From Fodinibacter luteus (lineage in GTDB: Bacteria; Actinomycetota; Actinomycetes; Actinomycetales; Dermatophilaceae), in NCBI RefSeq assembly GCF_039541575.1, contig NZ_BAABGM010000003.1:1-64000 (forward strand): 64,000 nucleotides of DNA, read 5' to 3'. Positions 26,341 to 35,415 of the stretch are shown one piece after another. Each line of letters opens with the position of its first letter. Position 1 is the first letter of the stretch. A program made the position numbers and the translations under genes. The notes under the pieces are model-generated. The model searched no databases and had not been told where the DNA came from. It was given only the letters and a program-made list of their open reading frames with translations.

Positions 26341-26877
26341 GTGCGGGCGCGGGAGGAGGAGCGGTACGTGCGGTTCGTCGCTGAGCGGCACGCCGGCCTG
26401 TACCGCACGGCGTTCCTGCTGACCGGGAACCACCACACCGCGCAGGACGCGGTGCAGTCCACCCTGGTGAAGGTGTACCTGTCCTGGAAGCGGGTGCGCC
26501 GCGCGGACCGCCCGGTCGCGTACGTGCAGCGGATGCTGGCCAACGAGGTGGCCTCGATGCACCGCCGCCGCTCCGCGGGCGAGGTCCCCACCGAGCGCCC
26601 GCAGGACCTGCCCGGCGCGCGCGACCAGGCCGGACCCGAGGAGCGGCTGGTGGAGGCGCAGACCGTGTGGCAGGCGTTGGAGACGTTGAGTGAGCGGCAG
26701 CGGGCGGTGGTGGTGCTGCGCTACTACGCCGACCTGTCCGAGGCCGAGATCGCCGACACCCTCGGGATCGCGCCCGGTACCGTCAAGGCCCACGCCCATG
26801 CGGCGCTGGCCGCGCTCGGCACCACTTTGCGAGCGACGGACCCGTTCGCGCAGACCCGGGTGGAGGAGGCGACATGA
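26341..26877 (+). CDS. SigE-family ECF sigma factor, module copy 3
   Basis: 178 residues, GTG start. Nearly the same as copy 1 in region 2 (FVAERHAGLYRTAFLLTGNH) and with the copy 2-like linker after it (VEAQTVWQALETLSERQRAV). Region 4 EIADTLGIAPGTVKAHAHAA is intact. Stop overlaps the anti-sigma ATG. This sigma operon looks functional even though its divergent target gene is damaged. Confidence 0.9.
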   Translation: MRAREEERYVRFVAERHAGLYRTAFLLTGNHHTAQDAVQSTLVKVYLSWKRVRRADRPVAYVQRMLANEVASMHRRRSAGEVPTERPQDLPGARDQAGPEERLVEAQTVWQALETLSERQRAVVVLRYYADLSEAEIADTLGIAPGTVKAHAHAALAALGTTLRATDPFAQTRVEEAT

Positions 26878-28112
26878 GCACCGAGCGCCTGGTCCGCGAA
26901 GCCCTGGAGAACAGCGTCAAGGGCCTGCCCTGTCCCGAACCTAAGTTCGAGCAGCTCCTCGCAGCCGGCCGCGCGGCGCGGCGCCGCCGGGTGGCAACGG
27001 TCGCCTCGCTGGCCGCCGCGGCGGTACTGGTCCTGGTCCTGGCCGGGCTCACCTTCGCCTGGGTCGGGCGGGCGGGGACAGCCCTGGAGCCGGTGCCGGC
27101 CAACCCGACCACCAGCGCGACGATCGGGGCGCCGCCGTCCGAGTTGCAGCAGTGGATCGACGCCCTCCCGGCCGGGGCACCGCCAGCGACCCCGTACTGG
27201 CACGACGGAACCTTGTACGTCAACAGTGAGCAGATTCCCGCCCCGTACGCCGCGGTTAACCTCCGGGCCGCCGGTGACACCGTCCTGGTGGCCGGCTACG
27301 ACAGCGAAGCCAAGGATGCTGGGCCGTCGCAGTGGGGGTTAGTCCGGGGAGGCCGGCTCGAACTGCTTCCGGTGCCGTCGGGTATTTTCGAGGCGGACCT
27401 GAGCGTCGACGGCCGCATCGCGTACTGGGTGACTCACGTGCCGGGCACCACGCGGTTCTTCACCTGGGACACCGAGACCAACACCGCCCTAGCTTCGCGC
27501 ACAGTGAACGGTCGCCAAGTCGAGCTGTGGGGCATCGACGCCGCCGGGAACGGCTACTGGGCCCCGGAGGCCGACCCCGTCCCCTACAACACCCGGTGGG
27601 ACATCCGCGCCAACACGGATACGGCGACCGACCTAACCTTCGGGCCCTGGGACCCGCCGGAGTCGTTTGAGGAGTTCATTCCGTGGATGCACAACGAGGA
27701 CCCGTACCGTTCCCCGGACGGCACCAAGGTCGTCGTCACCGGTTCCGTCCCATCGGACTCACCGTCTGACTGCTGCTTGGACCAGCTGCGGGTGCGACCG
27801 GTGGGGCCGGACGCCTCGCTCGAACCCCAAGACGTCACCACGCTGTCCCTCTCCCAGGTGCTGCCCTCCTACAACTCGATCCACTTGGACGACTCGAACG
27901 GGTACTGGGTGTGGTGGGAGTCCAACGACTCCGTGCTGGTGAGCGTCGACGGCGATTCCCGCACCTACCTGGTGCGCTGCCCGGCCGACGGCGGGGACTG
28001 CCAACGCGTCGTAGACCTCGCCCCCCGGACCGACACCCCCCACCAGGCGGATGGCTCGTACTACCCCCACTGGGATGGCTGGGCGTTCGCCCGGGCGCCG
28101 GTATCGCAGTAG
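26874..28112 (+). CDS. Membrane-anchored anti-sigma-like protein, module copy 3
   Basis: 412 residues. The N-terminus MSTERLVREALENSVKGLPC is close to copy 1, while the later domain shares the SDCCLDQLRVRPVGPDASLE insertion with copy 2. One membrane helix (about 39-62) and a beta-rich outer domain. The mosaic similarity hints at exchange between the copies. The operon ends 74 nt before repeat copy I. Confidence 0.8.
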   Translation: MSTERLVREALENSVKGLPCPEPKFEQLLAAGRAARRRRVATVASLAAAAVLVLVLAGLTFAWVGRAGTALEPVPANPTTSATIGAPPSELQQWIDALPAGAPPATPYWHDGTLYVNSEQIPAPYAAVNLRAAGDTVLVAGYDSEAKDAGPSQWGLVRGGRLELLPVPSGIFEADLSVDGRIAYWVTHVPGTTRFFTWDTETNTALASRTVNGRQVELWGIDAAGNGYWAPEADPVPYNTRWDIRANTDTATDLTFGPWDPPESFEEFIPWMHNEDPYRSPDGTKVVVTGSVPSDSPSDCCLDQLRVRPVGPDASLEPQDVTTLSLSQVLPSYNSIHLDDSNGYWVWWESNDSVLVSVDGDSRTYLVRCPADGGDCQRVVDLAPRTDTPHQADGSYYPHWDGWAFARAPVSQ

Positions 28113-28185
28113 TCCTCCCGACATATCAACGCCGAAGAAGGCGACCCCACGGACTCACCCTCGGTATCCGCGCCAGATTTCAACA

Positions 28186-28208
28186 TGCGTCAAGTAGCCG
28201 CCTGTCGG
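28186..28208 (+). repeat. Dispersed direct repeat, copy I
   Basis: TGCGTCAAGTAGCCGC then CTGTCGG (12 of 16 core bases). A hairpin TGTCG/CGACA follows at once. Confidence 0.65.
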
Positions 28209-28328
28209 GACGACATGCTTCGGGCGACGATCGTGCGCGTCACCAGTCCGTTACACAACGTTCCTTTCGGTGAGGGCCTCCACGTGGAGCGCAGGGATTT
28301 CCTCCGCAAGCGCCCGTCGATCGGACTG

Positions 28329-29438
28329 TCACCTACGGGCCAAGGCCTCGACGATCTCGTCGATGGCTGACCTCCACGTGATGCGAAGCGCCATGGCGTA
28401 CGTCTCAAGGTAAGCCGACGTGACGTCGCCGAAGGCGCGGGAGATCAGGTGGCCGCTCGACTCCGGATCAGGCGGCCTGAGGTACAGGAGCGTTCTGAGA
28501 ATCGCGAGTCTGAGGGCGCCTTCTCCGAGGTGATCTGTGGAGGCCGCCGCGGACTCAGCGGCGTAAGAATCCAATTGCTTGATAGTGGCGAGATGTATGA
28601 GGGCAAGTCCGCACGTGGCGAGGCCAATCGGGTACGGCGTCCAGTGCAGCATTTCCGCTGCAGTCGCCCGTGCGGCTAGCCAATCGCAGATGACCTCCTG
28701 CCGGAAACGTGGTTCAGAGAGGCGAACCGAGGCCATCTCTGTCAGGGCCGACGCCGTCTGTCGAGGTTCCTGCGTGCGATCACCATGCGCATACGCGAAG
28801 AACCGCAGGATCGGCTCGCGCTTGAGCGAGTCGTTGGCGGCCGGGACCCAGTTTCCTAGTTCTATTAGAACTTGCGACTGAACGCGCCCGAGTTCGTCGT
28901 CCAATTGGTCGAGGAAGTTCGCGTGGTGCAGGAGCGCGTGCACCAGTTCATGCGCAGTGGTGAAGAGCCATTGCCCACGAACCAGCATGTCACCTTGCTG
29001 CCACGCCCCCCGCGACAGCGCGGTGACGTCCCGGAAGTCCTTCTGGGCGGCGTTGAAGATCTCCACGAAGGCGTTGGCTACGGCATTCCTGCCAGCCAGC
29101 GAGAGCCTCTCCGCCAGCACCATCCCCATGTACGCGGCTGCCAGCTCCTGCGGACAGGAGGGGATGACCATCGGCCGCGTCATGTCCTCGAAGATGTCGA
29201 TTAGATGTTGATCGAGCACCACCGAGACCGCCTGTGACGTCCAGCGAGTATGCGGAAAGGCGCGAGACGTGCGGATAACCTCCGGGCGCGAGCGGACGGG
29301 AAGATCCGCGTCCAGGTGCTGACCTATGTGATTCCAAAGTGCGCTGACGCGAAATTCATTCTCGGTGTCCATCAATGGTTCGACGCCTGCGTAGCAATCG
29401 TCGCCGAACTCGATGGCCAGACGCTGCTTCAAATTCAC
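28329..29438 (-). CDS. HEXXH metallopeptidase-like protein
   Basis: 369 residues from GTG 29438, overlapping the stop of the preceding small gene (GTGA). It contains HELVHALLHH (zinc-binding HExxH, about residues 165-174) and, ~80 residues later, EVICDWLAAR, which resembles the third-ligand ExxxD helix of gluzincin/M48- or ImmA-like peptidases. No signal sequence or clear membrane helix, so it is probably cytoplasmic. Function is not known; pairing with the small upstream protein suggests an effector and its partner. Confidence 0.7.
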   Translation of the reverse strand: MNLKQRLAIEFGDDCYAGVEPLMDTENEFRVSALWNHIGQHLDADLPVRSRPEVIRTSRAFPHTRWTSQAVSVVLDQHLIDIFEDMTRPMVIPSCPQELAAAYMGMVLAERLSLAGRNAVANAFVEIFNAAQKDFRDVTALSRGAWQQGDMLVRGQWLFTTAHELVHALLHHANFLDQLDDELGRVQSQVLIELGNWVPAANDSLKREPILRFFAYAHGDRTQEPRQTASALTEMASVRLSEPRFRQEVICDWLAARATAAEMLHWTPYPIGLATCGLALIHLATIKQLDSYAAESAAASTDHLGEGALRLAILRTLLYLRPPDPESSGHLISRAFGDVTSAYLETYAMALRITWRSAIDEIVEALARR

Positions 29439-29734
29439 TGAGACTCCGGGGCTACGACCCGTATGATCCGCTCAACCTCGTCAGCCGTGTACCCCCGCAA
29501 CTCCCTTCCGTCGTGCACGACGACAAACCCCTTCCGTGCCTCCACGCGGGCATTCGCCCAGATTCGGAAGAAGGGCAGCGTCGCCGTGGATAGTGCAACG
29601 AGCACCTGCGCGACGGTCGCGCCGTCAAAGGGATGAACCATCTCGACGTCCTCGTCGCTGTGGATGCTCTGAACGAGAGCAGTCAGCTCCTGCGCGTCGC
29701 TAGCGGGCAGCCGGACGATCACATGGACAGTCAT
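29435..29734 (-). CDS. Small protein resembling an effector-associated (EACC1-like) component
   Basis: 99 residues from ATG 29734. The opening strand MTVHVIVRLP, a middle DVEMVHPFDGATVAQVLVAL and a final strand-helix (GFVVVHDGRELRGYTADEVE) resemble small EACC1-type adaptors described next to peptidase or NTPase effectors in actinobacterial conflict systems. It is co-translated with the HEXXH protein. The family match is from memory of the pattern and is tentative. Confidence 0.5.
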   Translation of the reverse strand: MTVHVIVRLPASDAQELTALVQSIHSDEDVEMVHPFDGATVAQVLVALSTATLPFFRIWANARVEARKGFVVVHDGRELRGYTADEVERIIRVVAPESQ

Positions 29735-30134
29735 GGCTCGAGTGTGACATGGCGCCAGACGCACGTAGGCGTTACCCGCGCGGACCACCTGCCGCGGGCT
29801 GGGCCCGTTCGATAATCGCATCAGTGCGTTGGGACACATACCGGGGAACTCCCGCCCTTGGGGACACGATGAGCAGCCCCGGGGAGAAGCAAGACACAAG
29901 CCACTCTCCGCAGGCTTCACATGTCGAACATCGACGTGCGTCATAGCGCCGCCTATCGCCAACTTAGGGACGACACCGTCCAGCCTTGTCTCGGATTGTC
30001 CAGGCTCGTGCCGCCGCAATGGCACATCGTGGGTCGTCACTGTGGACGCGGCCGCAGAAGGAGCCGCGCTGCTGAAGTGCTCGCCGACCGAGGCGGTTCC
30101 TGACAGCGTGGGCTCCAGGCTGGGTTGCCTGGGG
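29735..30134. other. Intergenic stretch with repeat copy J
   Basis: No gene is supported; repeat copy J lies in it, upstream of the metallopeptidase operon and beyond the 3' end of the DUF480-methyltransferase gene. Confidence 0.5.
29937..29959 (+). repeat. Dispersed direct repeat, copy J
   Basis: TGCGTCATAGCGCCGC then CTATCGC. GACG before it and CGTC within it form a short palindrome, also seen at copy M. Confidence 0.8.
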
Positions 30135-31346
30135 TCATCGGCGCCGACCGATGAGGTAGAAGCGGTGGACCGGCTCGCCCTCACTGGGCACGACACCGCG
30201 CTGGTACCACTCCAGGTCGGTCAGGCCGGCCGCCTCTGCAGCTGCGATGACGGTGGCTGGGTCGTGGTGGAGGAAGTCAAGATCGATCGGGATGTCCCAT
30301 AGCTCGGCGACGTGCCTGATCGATGGACCGGCGAACAGACTGAGCACCAGGTGGCCGTCCGAGCGCAGCGGGCGAACGAGGGCGACGATTGCCTCGCGAA
30401 GCTCGGACGCGGCGAGGTGTAGGAGGGAGTACCACGCGAGCACCACGCCCCACCCATCCGCATCGACGGGGCGCATCAGGTGACGCAGGTCGCGCACCTC
30501 GAACGTGATGTCGCGATGGGCGCGCCGAGCTTGCGCAACCATCTCGGCACTCAGGTCCGATCCCACTACCCGAGCACCGTGGTCGCGCAGGTAGGCGCTG
30601 ATCAGGCCGGGGCCGCAGCCGACATCTGCCACGGGGTGGCCGCCCGCCAGATCGACGACCCGCTCCAGGAGCCACCGCTCGAAGGGTGTGTCGTCGAGAT
30701 CCGAGGCGAGCCTGGTCGCATAATCGCCGGCGAGCGAGTCGTATGCGGCGCTCACCTTGGCGTCACGAGCCTGCGACCCCTCGGCAAGGATGCTCTCCAG
30801 GTCGACCGCCTCGGAGGCCGCGTGCGCGTCCGAAGGCAGCTCCACCGGCCCGAGCAGGTGGATCCAGCGCGGGTCCTGCCGGCCGGGGAGCCGGGCGAGT
30901 TCCTGGACGAGCGGCTCCTCCCGGCAGGCGAGCCTGGTCAGGCAGTCCTCGACCGCAGCCCGGTCAGTGAACCTGTGCAGCCGCTCAGTGCGGGTCCTGA
31001 GCTCACCTGCGGATTGTGGGCCGCGCAGCAGCAGCACGGTGATGAGCGCACGCTCGCCGGGATCAAGACTGAGCGCCTCGTCCAGGAGCTGGTGGAACTT
31101 CAAAGTCCGCTGGCCGCGCCCGTCCCAGACCACCCGCACCAGCCCTTTCGCCTTGAGCGCGCGCGCACTGGACTCGACCGTCTGGTCGCCGTACTCAACG
31201 ACCGGGTCCCGGCTGGTGCTCTGGTTGCACGCCGTGCGCAGCGAGTTGACGGTGAGGGGATAGCCGGTGGGCACGGTGACCTGCTTCTCCAGCAAGGCCC
31301 CGAGGACCCGCTGCTCGGTGGGCTCCAGGTGTGGCAGGGGCGGCAT
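30135..31346 (-). CDS. Fusion of DUF480 (YceH-like) and SAM methyltransferase
   Basis: 403 residues. Residues ~1-170 form a YceH/DUF480 tandem winged-helix protein (PTEQRVLGALLEKQVTVPTG, VNSLRTACNQ, RTERLHRF). Residues ~195-403 are a class I methyltransferase (VADVGCGPGLISAYLRDHGA, the Asp in VVGSDLSAEM, and LAWYSLLHLA). YceH is normally a ~210-residue stand-alone protein, so the fusion suggests a DNA-reading or partner-binding part joined to an enzyme. ATG 31346 has GGAGA upstream. Confidence 0.88.
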   Translation of the reverse strand: MPPLPHLEPTEQRVLGALLEKQVTVPTGYPLTVNSLRTACNQSTSRDPVVEYGDQTVESSARALKAKGLVRVVWDGRGQRTLKFHQLLDEALSLDPGERALITVLLLRGPQSAGELRTRTERLHRFTDRAAVEDCLTRLACREEPLVQELARLPGRQDPRWIHLLGPVELPSDAHAASEAVDLESILAEGSQARDAKVSAAYDSLAGDYATRLASDLDDTPFERWLLERVVDLAGGHPVADVGCGPGLISAYLRDHGARVVGSDLSAEMVAQARRAHRDITFEVRDLRHLMRPVDADGWGVVLAWYSLLHLAASELREAIVALVRPLRSDGHLVLSLFAGPSIRHVAELWDIPIDLDFLHHDPATVIAAAEAAGLTDLEWYQRGVVPSEGEPVHRFYLIGRRR

Positions 31347-31879
31347 GCCTTCTCCTTCCGACCGTTAGCTCAGTGTCTTCTCGGCACGGCCGAGCGTGCC
31401 TCGGTGCTGCTAGTCATCGGGCGGGCTCTGGTTCGTCATCTCGCCTCGCCCCGGCGACGGTAGAAACCGACCTCCCACTCGATCCGTTCCTCGGCCCGGC
31501 CGAGGACCGGCGCCATCAGCCAGCCAGGCCGCCACGCCCAGACCCCCCGCTTCACACGCCGGATACCCCGACCGAGCACCGGCCCCATGACAGCCCAGCC
31601 GGGTCTCGAAACCGTCGGCCTCGTCGCTCACGCACTCAGCGTAGGCGTCAGGGCAAAGCGCCCACCCTGTCTTGAGTGCCTCCGTCACGCGCGCCCAAAC
31701 GGTGCTGCAATTCGCGGCTGTCGACCTCCTCTCCTCCCAACGGCCTGCCGCCGATGACGAGCAGCCGCACAGTGCCCCCTTTCGCCGCGCATGACGAGTG
31801 TCCCTGCAAAACGGGGAACGAGCCAATGTACGCAGGGGTCAGCCCTTCATGCGGCGGGCGCTCACTTCGGATCCCGGTC
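31347..31879. other. Stretch with only weak reading frames
   Basis: On the minus strand a 50-codon frame (31436-31588) reads MGPVLGRGIRRVKRG and later LGRAEERIEWEVGFYRRRGE, a basic, tryptophan-containing small protein that looks gene-like but has no strong ribosome site. Other frames give broken peptide runs (VRLLVIGGRPLGGEEVDSRE). It could be a decayed gene. Confidence 0.3.
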
Positions 31880-32219
31880 CATACCGAGGGCGCGTCGGTC
31901 ATCGTCGTCGAGGTACAGGCTCACCTGTCTGAGTCGTTCTGGAACCTCGACTTTGACGAGAACGAGTGGACCCGGGAAGTGCCCTGCGTGTGGCGCGGGC
32001 GGTGTCTCGCGACTCCGCGCGGAGAAGCGTGTGGAGAAGGGCAAGTTCGGCCGAACGCGAACGGCGCGCGGCTATAAGGCGATTGACTTTCGCTGTCACA
32101 TCTGCAAATTGGTCCTTGAGACAGAGCAGCTGGTGGACGCCACCCCCGATTTTGAGAGTTGGGAAGAAGACCACACGTTGGACTTTTGGGGTCAGGATGT
32201 CGGACACGAAAAGAAGTAG
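31880..32219 (+). pseudogene. Zinc-ribbon protein remnant
   Basis: Two frames together give a protein-like sequence: VIVVEVQAHLSESFWNLDFD then, after a shift near 31975, CPACGAGGVSRL and, ~30 residues later, FRCHICKLVLETEQ. The two CxxC pairs form a zinc ribbon. No family is assigned. The frameshift suggests decay. Confidence 0.4.
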
Positions 32220-32253
32220 GTCGATCAGCTCCCCTCCCGTCACCTTCCGAGAG

Positions 32254-32275
32254 TGCGTCATTTCGCCAGCCGACC
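32254..32275 (+). repeat. Dispersed direct repeat, copy K
   Basis: TGCGTCATTTCGCCAG (12 of 16), 35 nt after the zinc-ribbon remnant. Confidence 0.5.
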
Positions 32276-32392
32276 TTGCTCACCGCGGCACATCCGGTAT
32301 TCGCCAGGCCCCTTTCGGTGCTGAGCGTGGACCAGCCCAACCGTCGCGCGACCCTTGGCGGGAGGACCCACCCTCAAGGACGGGAGTTCGGG

Positions 32393-33817
32393 CTACTCCG
32401 GCAGTAGCTCGCTGAACAGCTCCACGTACTGGATGAGGTGCCGGTCACCGAGGAACTGGTCACGCACTCTCTTGCCGGCGGCATCACCCAGCCGCTGTGC
32501 GAGGTCGTCATCATCGAGCACGCCAGCGATCAGGTCCGTGAAGCCACCCAGGTCCGATGGGTCGGCCAGCATCAAGCCACTCTCCGCGTCGACGATCTGA
32601 TCCTGGATGCCACCGACGGCGGTGGCGACGACGGGACGGTTCTTCCACATCGGCTCGGTCACCGTCAGCCCGAAGCCCTCGACGAGGCTCTTCTGCACCA
32701 CGACAGTGGCGTGCCGCTGCAACGCGTTGACGAGGTGGGCGTTCTCGTCCACGTCGTCCATCGGCAACGACATCAAATGTACGCGTTGCCTCGCCTGAAT
32801 CGGCAGCGCCTTCCAAAGGTCGACGCACTCGAAGAGCACCTCGGCACCCTCGGGGTCGTCGCTCACCCCCAACACATCGGGCCCCGCCAGGCAAAGGTGC
32901 GTATCGCTCGGCAGTCTGGACAGGTTGGTGGCGAAGGCGGTCAGAACCCCGGCCATGTCCTTGAGCCGGTCCCAACGGCTGACCTGTAGCACCACGCGCC
33001 CGTCCCTTGGCACCACGTCGCCGGCGACCACGAGGTTGCCATGGGCGCGCACCGTACCAGTGGAGCCGTCGCGCCGGCCGAAGGCGAGGCTGCCTTGCTC
33101 TGCGGGCCTGTCGACAAGGCCGGCGTAGCGCAGCGTCGCGTCGACATCGGCTGGTGGCAGCATGACGTTCTTGGTGCTGAACGGGTCCAGCGACGGAGGG
33201 ATGATCCGCGAGCGTCGCCGATCAAGCCAGCGGGGACCGTAGGCTTCGCGGGAAAAGACGGTGGCCTCCGCCCGACTCACGTAGGGCCTCAAGAAGTCCC
33301 AACCCGCGTCGGTCAGTTCGGTCGGTGTGTCCCGGCCGATGTGACACCGCCACACAACATGCGCGCCTGCCGCACGTAGCCCATCCGCCATCCCTGCTGC
33401 CTGCGGGTCATGCAAGAGCACGATGTCCCCAGCCCGCACCAGGGACAACATGTTGTCCAGGTTGCCGGCGAGGACCGACTCGTACTCCGCTCGCTCCGCT
33501 TCACCCAGTGAGCCACCGTCACCAGGTGAGCCGTGCAGGAAGTTGTGCAGGCGCTTGGTGATCCGGAAGAACCTCGGGTTTCCGTCCAGGACCAGCCACC
33601 GGGCGTCGACCCCCGCCCCGCGGGAATAGGCCAACAGCGTCGTGAGCATCTCCGCGACCCCCCCACCGGAGGCCGTCGCGTTCACGTTCCACACGACCCG
33701 ACCATCCAGGATGCGCCGTGCCAGCGCCACGTTGTTGTTGAGCCGCCCAGCACGCTCCGCGTCCAGAAGCCGTGCCAGCCGGTTCAGCGATACCGGGTCG
33801 ATGCGAACCTCACGCAT
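32393..33817 (-). CDS. GT4-type glycosyltransferase, trehalose synthase (TreT)-like
   Basis: 474 residues from ATG 33817, with GGGAGAG upstream. The N-terminal motif VWNVNATASGGGVAEML and WRCHIGRDTP match TreT-type enzymes, which join NDP-glucose and glucose to make trehalose. The donor-binding domain has QVSRWDRLKDM, QKSLVEGFGLTVTEPMWKNR and VATAVGGIQDQIVD, including the family's E-x7-E motif. It is probably cytosolic and may supply trehalose under stress. It is the only intact gene between repeat copies K and L apart from a small zinc-ribbon gene. Confidence 0.75.
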   Translation of the reverse strand: MREVRIDPVSLNRLARLLDAERAGRLNNNVALARRILDGRVVWNVNATASGGGVAEMLTTLLAYSRGAGVDARWLVLDGNPRFFRITKRLHNFLHGSPGDGGSLGEAERAEYESVLAGNLDNMLSLVRAGDIVLLHDPQAAGMADGLRAAGAHVVWRCHIGRDTPTELTDAGWDFLRPYVSRAEATVFSREAYGPRWLDRRRSRIIPPSLDPFSTKNVMLPPADVDATLRYAGLVDRPAEQGSLAFGRRDGSTGTVRAHGNLVVAGDVVPRDGRVVLQVSRWDRLKDMAGVLTAFATNLSRLPSDTHLCLAGPDVLGVSDDPEGAEVLFECVDLWKALPIQARQRVHLMSLPMDDVDENAHLVNALQRHATVVVQKSLVEGFGLTVTEPMWKNRPVVATAVGGIQDQIVDAESGLMLADPSDLGGFTDLIAGVLDDDDLAQRLGDAAGKRVRDQFLGDRHLIQYVELFSELLPE

Positions 33818-34271
33818 ACCCCACTCTCCCACCTGAGAGCCCGGCCTGCTGTCGACGTCGCTCGAGTCGGAGGCGGGTCTGAGTTCCTACGGGTTGTCAA
33901 GCGGCGTTGAGCGGACCCGGGAGGCCACGGCGACGTCGTCACCTCTTCGCCACGCTAAGCGCCTATGACAGGCAGCCATTGGCATGGGCAGAACCTCGAC
34001 GAAGCCGAGGACATGACGCTCAGCGCGGCGGCTGGCCAGCTCGACGTGCCGGAGATCGCTGACTGGTTGGCAGCCCGCCTAGGACCCGCGTCAAAGCCCC
34101 GCTTGGCGCAGTGTGACGCCAAAGGGGGTGCACTGCAGTCCGGGCGCGAAGCAGAATCCATGGCGCTGGCCCACGAGCCGGCGCGCGCCGCGAACTGCTC
34201 ATCGACGGTGACCGGATCGCCTGCCACACGGCGCCCCACCCACCCGTCGGAGCGGGGCCCTGGAACGGTAC
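33818..34271. other. Gene-free stretch with a Doc gene fragment
   Basis: Only the Doc tail duplicate (33991-34094) is recognised; the rest shows no supported gene. Confidence 0.5.
33991..34094 (+). pseudogene. Duplicate of the Doc toxin 3' end
   Basis: Encodes AEDMTLSAAAGQLDVPEIAD and on to LAARLGPAS, matching the last ~30 codons of the Doc gene with scattered differences. The similarity begins abruptly (TCGACGAAGCCGAGG) and ends at GCGTCA, the core of the dispersed repeat, where the two sequences part. Confidence 0.75.
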
Positions 34272-34436
34272 TCAGCCGACAAGAGGTCCCTTGAAGGAGG
34301 GGTTGCCGCCCTCGTAGGACTTCTTCTCCCGGCCGCAGTGGGAGCACAGGTCGTACCCGCCGCCAGGCCCGCTCTTCTCCCGGTTCACGTGGTGCTCCCA
34401 TTGGTGGAAACCGACCAGACACAGGACACGGCGCAT
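34272..34436 (-). CDS. Small zinc-ribbon protein
   Basis: 54 residues from ATG 34436, with GGAGG 7 nt upstream. It has CLVGFHQWEHH near the N-terminus and CSHCGREKK near the middle, a pattern of short phage- and plasmid-type zinc-binding proteins. Function unknown. Confidence 0.6.
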   Translation of the reverse strand: MRRVLCLVGFHQWEHHVNREKSGPGGGYDLCSHCGREKKSYEGGNPSFKGPLVG

Positions 34437-34647
34437 GCTGCACCTCCAGCGCGACGAAGATCCCATCATCATCCACCGCCGTACAGCGACAGGCAATCCT
34501 CCGGTCATCGCCGGCGTCCGAGCCCCTCGTGGGCAACCCAACCCTGCGATCCGTCGGTAAACACCCCGCTCGACAGCTTCCCGGCCGTGACGCCGACACG
34601 AACTCGGCCAGTGATCCGATCCGTCCCTACCTTGAGGGACACCGAAG

Positions 34648-34670
34648 TGCGTCATTGCGCCGCGTCCGGG
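34648..34670 (+). repeat. Dispersed direct repeat, copy L
   Basis: TGCGTCATTGCGCCGC (14 of 16), 63 nt before the first SnoaL-like gene. Confidence 0.7.
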
Positions 34671-34732
34671 CGTCAGCGCCCCAACTCTCCTGCGCCATAG
34701 CCAGCGGCGGCTGCGAGGTGAAGCATGGAGAG

Positions 34733-35131
34733 ATGACCGAGCACGAGGACTTCATTACTTGGGTGAACACTGTCCTTCTGGACGCCGAAGTGGCAGTGCA
34801 CAACGGTGATGCATCCTTGCGACGCGCCATCTGGTCACGCAACGATCCCGTCACTGTGCTGGGCGCCTGGAGGAATGCCAACGGTCAGACAGAGCTCGAT
34901 CAGCTGTTCGCCCACCTCGCCGACAACTTCTCGGATTGCACGTCCTACCAGTTCGAGCTCATGGCGGCGGAGGTGGTGGGCGACGTGGCCTATACCGCGG
35001 GCTTCGAGCACACGGCGGCGTCGGTCGACGGGGTGCCGCGCGCCTACTCCGTGCGGGCAACGCAGATCTATCGGCGAGAGCATGGACAGTGGAAGGTGGC
35101 GCACCGGCACGGGAGCGCACCACCTGACTGA
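34733..35131 (+). CDS. SnoaL-like (NTF2-fold) protein 1
   Basis: 132 residues from ATG 34733, preceded by GGAGAG. The DUF4440/SnoaL pattern is seen in WSRNDPVTVLGAWRNANGQT and in the closing strands RATQIYRREHGQWKVAHRHG. NTF2-fold proteins of this kind bind or isomerise small ligands; none can be named here. Confidence 0.78.
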   Translation: MTEHEDFITWVNTVLLDAEVAVHNGDASLRRAIWSRNDPVTVLGAWRNANGQTELDQLFAHLADNFSDCTSYQFELMAAEVVGDVAYTAGFEHTAASVDGVPRAYSVRATQIYRREHGQWKVAHRHGSAPPD

Positions 35132-35415
35132 CCCAGGAGACGCGGAGGCGCTGCGCGTGTTACCTCCGCACGAAGACGCTCGGGTGCAGGAAGCCGAAGG
35201 CGAATGTTGCCTCGAACATGCCAACTGAACCATTGCCTGTCAGGGGCCACGGCGGGACGATGGAACGTCCCTTCGTGACGCTCCAGGTGGCACGCGGCAC
35301 GTTGCCCGTCCCTGACGTTGGCCGCCTGACCTGATTCCGTCCGGATGTGGTGGGGTGCGGCCCGATGTGGGCGCTTGTTAGCGGGGGCGAGTGACTGAGG
35401 ACTAAGGAGCGAGAC

